From: Prosthecobacter fusiformis
GTDB lineage: Bacteria; Verrucomicrobiota; Verrucomicrobiia; Verrucomicrobiales; Verrucomicrobiaceae
Assembly (NCBI RefSeq): GCF_004364345.1
Contig: NZ_SOCA01000002.1
Coordinates: forward strand, 571,711 to 635,710
Direction of reading: 5' to 3'
DNA: 64,000 nt
The translations under genes were made by a program, and so were the position numbers. This document shows positions 39,901 through 48,278 of this stretch, piece by piece; the stretch's first letter is position 1; each line of letters starts with the position of its first letter. The notes under the pieces are model-generated. The model was given only the letters and a program-made list of their open reading frames with translations, did not search any database and was not told the origin of the DNA.

Positions 39901-41359
39901 GGATGTAAAACCGGTTCGAGAGAAATCAAATCGTCAAACCCGCAAAGACCGCTGGTGGCAATATGCCGAGAGAGCGACTGGTTTATATACAAGAATTGGT
40001 AATCTTGATCGATGCTTCGCCGCTGCCGTGGTAACAAAGCACCTGTCATTCTCCACTGTTCCCACCGATATAGTTTTCACTCACAAGCTATACGTCCTCA
40101 CCAGCGACCGATGGGATCTCTTTTCAGTGATTCACTCGACGATTCACGAGATATGGGCCAGGAAATTCAGTGGGACACTCGAAACCCGACTGAACTACTC
40201 ACCCTCTGAGTGCTTTTTGACCTTCGCCTTCCCCGCCGGGCAGTGGCAGCACCCCGACCCGGACCTAGCCGCCATCGGCGAGCGCTATCACGAGCACCGC
40301 CGCGACCTCATGCTCCGCCTCTGGCTCGGCCTCACCGACATTTACAACCTCTTCCACGCCCCCGATCTCGACGCGCGCCTCGACAAGCTCTTCCAGAAGC
40401 GCGCCAAGGCCGGCGATTGGCAGCGCGCCGAAAGCGTCCCATCTGAACACCGCGCCACCGCCGGCTGCCTCACCCCTGAACAAGCTAACACCGCCATCAT
40501 CGAGCTCCGCGCCCTCCACCGCCAGCTCGACCAAGCCGTTCTCACCGCATACGCCTGGCACCAACCCGGCCCCGACGGCCCCGCCATTGATCTAGCCCAC
40601 GACTTCCAACAAGTCGAAACCCTCCCCGAAAACGACCGCACCCGCTACACCATCACCCCCCAAGCCCGCAAAGAACTCCTCAAACGCCTTCTCACGCTCA
40701 ATCACCGCCGCGCCGAAGACCAAAGGAATTCAGGATCCGCAAATGCAAAACCTGCACCATTCGCCAAATCGACGAGCAAAGCAACCAAATCTCAGGAACC
40801 ACAACTCAACCTCGACATCTTCAATGTCCCTGCGCTCACGCCCGCAACACCTGCAATGGCATCATTTGCTTCGTCTTATCCTGTCACATTGGCAGACAGC
40901 TTCTTCTGCTCCATTACTTTGGCGATGCTCGATTGGTCTGACGCTATCTCAGCATCCGATCATCTCGATGCACTAATCCTCATCACTGATGTCAATCTTT
41001 GTGACACTCTTTTCTCGCCAGGGTTGACACCGGAAAACAAGCGCCTCTTAAAATCCATCTCAAAAGAGGCTGATATGGCCAGGAGGGACGGACTCAAATG
41101 GTCAACATGTCTCCATTACCTCCAGCACCGTAAAGCGGTCACGGTCGACCAAAATACCCCACGGATCATTTGCAAGGGGACGGAATTCATCACGGTTCAA
41201 AAATCCCTGCCCAGTGCCAAGAGCGCGATTGCTGTTCTGGCTCTCGCGGTAGTCCGAAATCTCAACGAGATCAGGAATCACCACGATCTCACACCGGTTC
41301 AAAGAGCCGCCTTTGCCAGCTTCAATAAAATCCACGACGAAATCTACGCTGCGGCTTAA
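36962..41359 (+). CDS. large Eco57I-type N6-adenine DNA methyltransferase (DISARM DrmMI-like)
   Basis: 1465 residues. A long N-terminal region (1-480) precedes SAM motif I [15 protein letters not shown] (about 495), [20 protein letters not shown], and the catalytic [10 protein letters not shown] (about 758). A TaqI-like recognition segment (about 800-1080) and a helical C-terminus follow; the last 200 residues look like a separate domain. It should methylate adenine in a specific site to mark self DNA. The composition changes sharply inside the gene: GC-rich to about 39340, clearly AT-richer at 39560-40200, GC-rich again to 40720, then lower to the end. This suggests the recognition segment and tail were exchanged. 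The helicases upstream would be the attacking partners. Confidence 0.88.
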   Translation: [1465 protein letters not shown]

Positions 41360-41370
41360 CCCAATTAATC

Positions 41371-43449
41371 ATGAGCATCCTCGCCCAAATTTCGCAGTCG
41401 CCAATCAAGGCCTCACCCGAAGTGTGGATTCACAAGATCGGCCTTCTGAGCCGAATTGTTCCTGAACCCGAGTTCATTCGCGAGACCATCACCCTTCGCA
41501 AGGGGCTCAATATCATATGGGCTGAGGAGCCAGAGTCAGCAGAAGCCGGAGGCGACATTGCCGGCCACAGCGCTGGGAAAACAACCCTATGCCGGATTAT
41601 TCGCTACATTCTCGGGGAAAAGACCTTCTCCAACAAAGCTAACACGCATGCTGTCAAAAAGGCATTCCCGAATGGCTACGTCGCCGCAGAACTCTACGTG
41701 AAGGGGCAGCTTTATGCTGTGCTTCGGCCCCTGGGTGAAAATCGCAACTCCTACGTTCTAAAGGGGGGCACAATGGAACAAGTGATCAAAGACAAGGGCG
41801 AAGTGGCCTATCAGGAAAACTATCCAGTGAAACTCGGATTAGCTCAGCTTATTGATGATTTTCCGACCGGCACCGTTGTTCGAACTAACGAGCCCATACA
41901 GTGGGGCCATATTCTCGCATGGTGCGCTCGTGACCAAGAAGCACGTTTTCAAAATATCCATGATTGGCGCTCGTCCCGTAGCGAATCTGACTGGCCATCT
42001 TTTCGTTTCCCCAAGTCGGATCCACTATTTGTCATGCGAGTCGCATTGGGTCTGTTCCTTCCTGATGAGTTAAAATCGGAAGAAAGTCTCGCTGAAATTT
42101 CAAGGCAGCTAGCTAACGCGGAATCAGAGTTTGAACGAGCGAAACGCGAACCTGAATACTGGCGAGATCACCTCACTGACAAGCTTAGAAAGGAGTTGAT
42201 CAAGTACGCGCCTAACCGACGAACAGAAATCCAAGAAGCTCCATTACAGGGGGAAGGTCTTTTCCCAGACCTGAAGCGACTAACAGCTAAAACTGCATAT
42301 GAATTAGGAGAGAAGCAAGACACTGAGGAGGAGCAGATCAAGGTCATCGACACCCAAGCCAAGGATCTCCTAGAACAGACCGTGCAGATAAAAAGTGAAA
42401 TCAAACAACTGCAGGCACTTTTTCAAGTGGACACGAGAGCAGCATTAGAACTCAAGAAGGAGCTAAATGCTCATGAGACCGCAAAAAAGCAAATTGATGA
42501 GGCTAAGTTTCTAATGTGTGGATACGGCCACCTTTTAGTGGGTGAATGTGCTCATGTAAAAAATCGTCAAATGCTTCTTTCGGGGAAACCGATGCCTAAT
42601 GAAGTTTTGAGTCCTGAAGATCTAAAAGCTCGCGAGGCGGAACGCAAAAAGGTTGAAAATCAAATTTCAGGCCTCGACCGAGTCATTAAAGCCAAGGAAT
42701 TCGAAAGTGATGGACTCGCCAAGCGGAGGGAGGAGATTAAAACTTCAATAGAGACGCGAGGTAGACTCTTGACTGACCTGCAAGAGTGTTTAGAAGACTT
42801 GATCACTTGGTCAGAGCGTGCTTCGAGCCCACTCAAATTTGAGAAGCTAAAGCATAAAGCAATAGAAATAGAAAAACTAAAACTCAGTATCACCGCTAAG
42901 CAGGTAGCACTGAATGAGCTGATTGCAGAGCATGATAGCAATAGGGATTTACTGTCGCTGATTTTCTCTGCGTCTGCCAAAGCAGTGTTGCCGTCTTCAG
43001 CCTACGATGGGGTTGTGAAATTCCAAGATCGTGAGCTTAATTTTCAGATTACCAAGAAGGGTACAATGAGTGGTGAGGCAATGGAGACCTTGGCGGTCTT
43101 GCTTGGTGACCTAAGCTGCTTGATCTACAATTCTCTCTCCGAAAAGTCTCACCTGCCCGGCATTATGATCCACGACAGTCCACGGGAAGCTGATTTGGGA
43201 CTTAGACTGTACCACAGTTTCATCCGCTTCGTTGCCAAACTGGACCAATCGTTCACAGAGAAGACCGGTTGTCCGTTTCAATACATTCTTACGACCACCA
43301 CTCCGCCTCCCGACACCTTAAAAAAATCGGATGCGGTGCGTCTGCAACTGGACGCATCCAAGCCGGGCGGACTGCTTTTTAGGACCGATCTGTCCTTTGT
43401 AGGCCAGGAATCAGACCTACTGTCGGGCCAGCCACAGCCTTTGTCCTAA
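41371..43449 (+). CDS. SMC/Rad50-like ABC ATPase with coiled coil
   Basis: 692 residues. Walker A AGHSAGKTTLCRIIRYILG lies near 64-82. Long charged helices form a coiled coil (about 230-330 and 400-500), and Walker B PGIMIHDSPREADLG lies near 597-611, the DSPRE form of DUF2326-like and related ATPases. A segment at about 383-396, CGYGHLLVGECAH, lies where the two coiled-coil arms turn and has two Cys and two His, like a zinc hook. SMC-like proteins bridge or sense DNA in several defence systems. It starts 11 bp after the methyltransferase. Composition is AT-richer than the upstream genes. Confidence 0.8.
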   Translation: MSILAQISQSPIKASPEVWIHKIGLLSRIVPEPEFIRETITLRKGLNIIWAEEPESAEAGGDIAGHSAGKTTLCRIIRYILGEKTFSNKANTHAVKKAFPNGYVAAELYVKGQLYAVLRPLGENRNSYVLKGGTMEQVIKDKGEVAYQENYPVKLGLAQLIDDFPTGTVVRTNEPIQWGHILAWCARDQEARFQNIHDWRSSRSESDWPSFRFPKSDPLFVMRVALGLFLPDELKSEESLAEISRQLANAESEFERAKREPEYWRDHLTDKLRKELIKYAPNRRTEIQEAPLQGEGLFPDLKRLTAKTAYELGEKQDTEEEQIKVIDTQAKDLLEQTVQIKSEIKQLQALFQVDTRAALELKKELNAHETAKKQIDEAKFLMCGYGHLLVGECAHVKNRQMLLSGKPMPNEVLSPEDLKAREAERKKVENQISGLDRVIKAKEFESDGLAKRREEIKTSIETRGRLLTDLQECLEDLITWSERASSPLKFEKLKHKAIEIEKLKLSITAKQVALNELIAEHDSNRDLLSLIFSASAKAVLPSSAYDGVVKFQDRELNFQITKKGTMSGEAMETLAVLLGDLSCLIYNSLSEKSHLPGIMIHDSPREADLGLRLYHSFIRFVAKLDQSFTEKTGCPFQYILTTTTPPPDTLKKSDAVRLQLDASKPGGLLFRTDLSFVGQESDLLSGQPQPLS

Positions 43450-43480
43450 TTCCTATCAGCCCCCACCCTGCCATAATCTC

Positions 43481-45781
43481 ATGAACTATTATCGGGACCT
43501 GCTGGCCTCCGCCTTTGGCGTCCTTTCCGGCAACAACACTCCGAAGATCATGGCCCTCGTGACCTCAGCCGAAAGATCTTCGGGCACGAACGAGACGTTG
43601 AACGAGCCGTGGCCGGTGGGCTTTCTGAGTGCGTCTCTGCCTCCGGGTACAAACATTCAATGCCTTGAGGGCGGAGAGTCCTTCATAAATGACGCAACTT
43701 CGGCGGTTGGCATATCAAAAGAAAAAAATGTGTTCGCGTTTCCACCACTTTTAGGAGGCCCCAGAATGACTGCGGAGTGGCATGATCGCTTCGGAAGACT
43801 GGATATCGCGGGTGCTTTGGCCGAAACCCTCATGAATCAGACAGATGACGGACGGCAGGTCGAAGTCCTTGCCATGCTGGTTCCAACGCACTTTTTGAGT
43901 TCGTTACGGTCCAGCTCCTGGCGCAAAGAATTCTTTCCAGCTCACAGCGCAGTCGTGATCGAGCATGAACACGATGACGTGCCTGCGGCACTGGGACTTC
44001 CGTTTCACAGTGCGGTCCGGCTTACCACGGTCTTCTTTCGACGACAACCTGGCCCCATTCGATTTTTCAAGATCACGACTGAAGCCCTTGCTGAACCTCC
44101 TCAACGTCTGGCGTCCGCTTTGCAATCACTGATCAAGCAGCCGGCTGGAAAGAACCGTTTAGGCTACGTCTATAAGGGCCAACTAGAGGATGGCTATCCA
44201 TGCAGCCATGACTATTACTCAGAGGAAACCGAAAGGCTCCGCCAGGAAATCGGGGTGCTTGGTCAGCGCGTAGCGCTGAAATCTGTTGCCGATGTATTAA
44301 TGGGCCTGAGACCGTGCAATCCAGACCAGCTACCCGGAAATGGCGAGGTCGGCCTACTTACGATTCGTGCCGCCGACATCACGCGAGATGGGCGGGTGGA
44401 TCTATCTGATATTCAGCCTTACATCCGCCCGGCTATTGTTCGGCACTACCTAAAAGATGGTGATTTCTGCATTCGCAGCATTTATCAGGGAGACACAGGT
44501 TTTGTCGTGGGAGTTTTTGAAGGAGATGGGCGGCCAGTTACTTTCGGGCACTCCGTCATTGTGGTGCGTCCCCATGCCAGCCTTAATTCTGCACAGCGTC
44601 AGGTGCTTTTGAGTTTTCTCCGTTCTCCGCTGGCCCATCGCCTGGGCAACGCCAAGCAGGTGATGTCCAGCATGGCAGGTAGGTACCGGGTGTCGCCCCA
44701 TGTATTGTGTGAATTCCCTGTGCCTATCGCAGATGAGGAACTTGTCTCCAGCATTCAACAGCTCAACGACGCCAGAATGGCCTTCACAAAGTGGATTAGC
44801 CACATTGATGAGGAATCCAACGCCATATTGATTGAATCAACCGCACATGGATCGCGCAGCCGCCTCTTGAACGCAGGGCAATTAGCCCGCCAAAGACACC
44901 GGGCAGGCGAGCAGGTGGAAGAATTCGACTATCGCGTCCGAACGCAGTTTCCACATCCACTGGCTTATGTCTGGAGAGAACTGCAGGTAGCAGGCGCTGA
45001 TCGCTACCACCGGTTTAGGGCCGTCACGAAAGCTGCGGAAGGCCACACCTGTTTCCTGGCCTTGATTGCAGTTCTAATGAGCCGTGCGGCAGGCCAACCC
45101 ATCAAGTATGTTGGAGAGATCGCGAAACGGCTCTCTCAAAGACGCAGCGGCACCAATTTCGGCGACTGGTTTGCCATCCTCGAGGAGGTTAATGAAGGCA
45201 AAACATTCCGTGGACTCAAAGGCAGCAGTCCCTTTGTCGAATTGACACAACTCAGTGCCAATGGAACTTGGGAGCAAGCGATCAGGCATTTGATGGCCCT
45301 GCGAAACGATGACAGCCATGGACGAATTGCACCGGCCAGCGTCTCCGCAAATCTTCTCACGGAGGCCGAGAAGTCGCTCGAAACTGTTTATCGTGCCACT
45401 GAGTTCCTGACAGACTATCAGCTTCTTTTCATCACGGACACGCAGTTAGATTCACTCCGACAAATCAACCGGTTTCAGTACCGGGACCTCACAGGAGACA
45501 ATGCACTGGCTCAATTACGTGAAGATCAATCATCACGGGCCGACCTTGAAAAAAACAGCCTGTACCTGCGGGACCGCCAGAAGAACCTCCATCTTTTCCG
45601 GCCTCTGCTGCAATATTTGGAGTGTCCTGAGTGCCATCAGTTGTCCACCTTCTTCCTCGACACCTACGACCCGGCTTCTGGCGGCAGTGCCGTGGGACTG
45701 AAAAGCTTTGAGAGAAACTCCGTGCGCACCGAGCCTATCGCCGAGGACTTCCGGCATGTGGGGCTTTTGCCCACAATATGA
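43481..45781 (+). CDS. methyltransferase-like/HsdS-TRD-like/HEPN-like fusion
   Basis: 766 residues, not a family I recognise as a whole. Residues about 85-230 resemble the second half of an N6 methylase (FAFPPLLGGP where NPPF/Y is expected, then LVPTHFLSS), but SAM motif I is missing and the catalytic Asn is Phe, so it should be inactive. Residues about 260-430 resemble a type I specificity (HsdS) target-recognition domain (VGLLTIRAADITRDG, LKDGDFCIRS, RPHASLNSAQR, CEFPVPIADEELV). Residues about 520-660 contain LRNDDSHGR, an R-x4-H motif (R608, H613) of HEPN type. CPEC near 715 suggests a zinc ribbon. It starts 31 bp after the ATPase gene and may give the array its site specificity. Confidence 0.72.
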   Translation: MNYYRDLLASAFGVLSGNNTPKIMALVTSAERSSGTNETLNEPWPVGFLSASLPPGTNIQCLEGGESFINDATSAVGISKEKNVFAFPPLLGGPRMTAEWHDRFGRLDIAGALAETLMNQTDDGRQVEVLAMLVPTHFLSSLRSSSWRKEFFPAHSAVVIEHEHDDVPAALGLPFHSAVRLTTVFFRRQPGPIRFFKITTEALAEPPQRLASALQSLIKQPAGKNRLGYVYKGQLEDGYPCSHDYYSEETERLRQEIGVLGQRVALKSVADVLMGLRPCNPDQLPGNGEVGLLTIRAADITRDGRVDLSDIQPYIRPAIVRHYLKDGDFCIRSIYQGDTGFVVGVFEGDGRPVTFGHSVIVVRPHASLNSAQRQVLLSFLRSPLAHRLGNAKQVMSSMAGRYRVSPHVLCEFPVPIADEELVSSIQQLNDARMAFTKWISHIDEESNAILIESTAHGSRSRLLNAGQLARQRHRAGEQVEEFDYRVRTQFPHPLAYVWRELQVAGADRYHRFRAVTKAAEGHTCFLALIAVLMSRAAGQPIKYVGEIAKRLSQRRSGTNFGDWFAILEEVNEGKTFRGLKGSSPFVELTQLSANGTWEQAIRHLMALRNDDSHGRIAPASVSANLLTEAEKSLETVYRATEFLTDYQLLFITDTQLDSLRQINRFQYRDLTGDNALAQLREDQSSRADLEKNSLYLRDRQKNLHLFRPLLQYLECPECHQLSTFFLDTYDPASGGSAVGLKSFERNSVRTEPIAEDFRHVGLLPTI

Positions 45782-45805
45782 AGACAGCCCGACCGCTCAA
45801 TCACC

Positions 45806-47236
45806 ATGGCACGCAAACCTTTCCATCGGGCATCATTCGACGATCTGAACATTAGCCCCTATCAATCGGCCTTGGTCAGAGAATGTGAGATTTGCAAGTG
45901 TCAATACACCATCGACGCCCATGAACCTTGGGAGTGGGCGGGAGGTGTAACATCGTTTGCCAATTTCGAGTGCTGTGAACACTGGTGCCTCGCCTGCACA
46001 CTCGGAGTAGGCCCGACCGATTTTCCTGAATCCTATCCCGAAGAGGAGAGTGCAGCAGAACTTGATCCGACCGATGAAGCCGCTGTTGCAGAGCAAGCCA
46101 GAGGAAACATCGCTGCTCTCCAGATCGGACCAAGGTATGAAGATTGGGCAGATGACCGCACAGACGAGGTTTATGCAGCCCAGTGTCGTGGAGACATCCT
46201 GAAAGCTTATTCCTTCTTCACGGATCAGGGCATTACACTGATCATCATGCCACTGAATCGGGCTATCAGTGACCGCTCGGTTCACTACCCCAACGGCATC
46301 ACCTATTACCCTCCTGGCACGCCAAATCTCGATGGCCTGGATCATCTAGACCAAGTGGCAGACCCAGATGATCATGATCGAGCAATGCGCTTGTCCGAAT
46401 ACGCGGGAGCGAACCTCGGCAATCTCAGACAGCACGCACTGCTGGTTTTTCCCGCAACCCTGAATCCTCAGCTCATCGCGAAAGCAGATCACGATGTTCA
46501 TCTCGATCTCATTCGCCGCATTTCAGAAGAGGTGGACAAGGTTTGCCTCAACTTTGTGCGCTACTACAGTTGCAAACTGGAAAAGCCTCATGCCATTCCT
46601 GCACGGGCGGGCCAGACGGAGTCGGACCCGGCCATGAGTATTTGCCTCGTTTATGATCCCGCGAAAAAGACGTCCCGAATCTACGGGGGAGCAGCATTCC
46701 CATTCGCTTTCACAGGCGGAATCGGCATCTGGCTGCGACAGCCCGAGTGGCAAAGATTCCCAGGCGAAGGGGAGGTAGGCAAGATCGTGTATCACGCACT
46801 CACGCTCTATGCCACCATGCTGGAATCCAGCAGCGATACTAACCGGTTTATTCAGGCACTTTCACTGTTGGAATTTCTAGCCTTCCCCAGCGGCTATGCA
46901 AAAATGGTGGAGGTCAAGAAAGTCATTGCGCGTTACGTCGCGACAGATCAAGCCTCCTATAATTCCGTTCTCGAACGATTTCGTGAACTAACCGCAAATA
47001 AAGACCCCGTTTCAAAAATCGAGTCGGGCCTGCGCACCCGCGTGATTCATATCGGTGACCGGATCGAATCGCTGATCCCAAATCCCAGAGACCGGCGGAA
47101 GCTATTTGTGGAGCTGGACGGTTATATACGCCCGGTGATCGATCACATGATTCTCCACTCCGAACTCGGGTTTGATGAATATTCCGAGATCCGCAAAACC
47201 TTGCCTGCATTCTTACAGCAGACTTTGCCCTCCTGA
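45806..47236 (+). CDS. zinc-finger protein with HEPN-like C-terminus
   Basis: 476 residues. The N-terminus has clustered Cys (CEICKC at 27-32 and ECCEHWCLAC near 54-64), probably zinc-binding. The middle is unrecognised. The C-terminal 140 residues are helical, with GLRTRVIHIGDRIE: R-x4-H at about 409-414 in the place and style of the Apea-type HEPN motif (R-x4-6-H), typical of ribonucleases that cut host RNA in abortive defence. It starts 24 bp after the fusion protein gene, and the array's continuity ends after it in insertion-sequence debris. An RNA-cleaving effector role is inference from one motif. Confidence 0.68.
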   Translation: MARKPFHRASFDDLNISPYQSALVRECEICKCQYTIDAHEPWEWAGGVTSFANFECCEHWCLACTLGVGPTDFPESYPEEESAAELDPTDEAAVAEQARGNIAALQIGPRYEDWADDRTDEVYAAQCRGDILKAYSFFTDQGITLIIMPLNRAISDRSVHYPNGITYYPPGTPNLDGLDHLDQVADPDDHDRAMRLSEYAGANLGNLRQHALLVFPATLNPQLIAKADHDVHLDLIRRISEEVDKVCLNFVRYYSCKLEKPHAIPARAGQTESDPAMSICLVYDPAKKTSRIYGGAAFPFAFTGGIGIWLRQPEWQRFPGEGEVGKIVYHALTLYATMLESSSDTNRFIQALSLLEFLAFPSGYAKMVEVKKVIARYVATDQASYNSVLERFRELTANKDPVSKIESGLRTRVIHIGDRIESLIPNPRDRRKLFVELDGYIRPVIDHMILHSELGFDEYSEIRKTLPAFLQQTLPS

Positions 47237-47285
47237 GCACGGCGCAGCCATCCAGTTTATCATCAATCAGTCTCCTCCCATTCTC

Positions 47286-47438
47286 ATGAGAAAACAATCT
47301 GGCAGTGTGGTTTACTCCCCAAGCGATCTGGTTCGCTATTTCACATCACCGTTTGCGTCATGGATGGATCGTTTTCATCTGGAAAATCCAGCTGTGTATG
47401 TTCCTGAAGAGGAGACGGAGGATCAACGATTGATTTAA
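47286..47438 (+). pseudogene. N-terminal stub of a RecB-like (TM0106-type) nuclease
   Basis: 50 codons starting MRKQSGSVVYSPSDLVRYF and running to TEDQRLI before a stop at the junction with IS66 sequence. The 'SPSDL...F..sp...' opening followed by an acidic 'eeetedq' stretch is the usual start of RecB-family PD-(D/E)XK nuclease/helicase proteins. The rest has been lost at the insertion-sequence border. Confidence 0.5.
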
Positions 47439-47497
47439 GCTTTCGCATCTCAGCCCAGGCTTTGGGGGTGATGTCCTTGACCTGCTGGTTGTTCATG
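47439..47497 (-). mobile_element. IS66 transposase C-terminal remnant (minus strand)
   Basis: Reads NNQQVKDITPKAWAEMRKL on the minus strand, the highly conserved tail of IS66-family TnpC transposases. It is fused at its upstream end to a second IS66 tail lying in the opposite direction. Confidence 0.7.
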
Positions 47498-47669
47498 GGC
47501 GACGCCAAAAGCGGTGCACGCGCCGCCGTGTTCTACACGCTGATTGGCAACTGTCACCGAGAAGGCATCAACGCCGAATCCTATCTCACAGACCTCTTCA
47601 CCCGCCTGCCCTCAGAGACCAATCAGACCGTCCACCGCCTCACCCCCAAAGCCTGGGCGGCTGAACAAA
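47486..47669 (+). mobile_element. IS66 transposase C-terminal remnant (plus strand)
   Basis: Reads WLFMGDAKSGARAAVFYTL, IGNCHREGINAESYLTDLF and HRLTPKAWAAEQ, the final 60 residues of an IS66-family TnpC. No upstream part of the transposase is present, so this is a fragment inverted relative to the one beside it. Confidence 0.8.
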
Positions 47670-47719
47670 GTGCTCTCAACCAATCGCAAGCAAAAACCTG
47701 CGTGGCCTCAATGTAGCCA

Positions 47720-48132
47720 AAACTGTCAAGCTCCCAGGGGCGGAGCTGCGTTTGACGGATACTGAGAAGCTGCATCGCCAGCGGGATTTGCGTGGCATCT
47801 GTGATCACCATCTGCGCGCCGCCCGGCAGCAACACCTTCAATGCACCCGCCAAGGCCGGGGCAGGCTGCAAGCCTGCGTCCACCAGCACCTGGGCAAAAC
47901 ACACCGGCTCGGGCCTGTCCATCTCCTGGTCCCGGGATGTTGTCCCCGCCTTGTTCCTGCGCTGCTGGAGCCAGGTGGCGAAGGTTGAGTAACGCACCCC
48001 GGCCAGTTCAGCGAACCGGGTCAAGCTCAGGCCGCTGCGATCAAACTCGGCTAGCAACGCCTCCCGGCGCTCCGGCGGCAGCCTCACACGCCCCCGTTTG
48101 TCTGTCTTCAAGATCATCGACGTCACACTCAT
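47720..48132 (-). mobile_element. IS66-family TnpA-like gene, remnant
   Basis: The ATG is at 48132. RGRVRLPPERREALLAEFD, GLSLTRFAELAGVRYSTFA and TWLQQRR form the helix-turn-helix of the first IS66 accessory protein, and LKVLLPGGAQMVITDATQIP is its usual C-terminal part. The frame continues beyond the expected end into unrelated sequence down to 47623. tnpB and the body of tnpC are missing, so the element cannot move by itself. Confidence 0.75.
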
Positions 48133-48278
48133 AAACGTCGTACTTCATTCGCTACGAGATTTACGATTCCACCGCTATCCCATGGCGCTTGGCGTAACGG
48201 TTACCGGCAAAATGGAGCGATACTCAAACATGCGGGCGAACCCGGCCAAAAGCATCGGCTTCAGCTCCGCCGAAGCCG

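Noticed and set aside
28349-41359. BREX system
   Set aside because: No PglZ-type phosphatase, BrxC-type ATPase or Lon-like protease is present; SNF2, DUF1998 and the methylase fit DISARM better.
48098-48278. Plus-strand open frame opposite the IS66 TnpA start
   Set aside because: No protein-like pattern; only the part from 48279, in its own frame, resembles a hydrolase.
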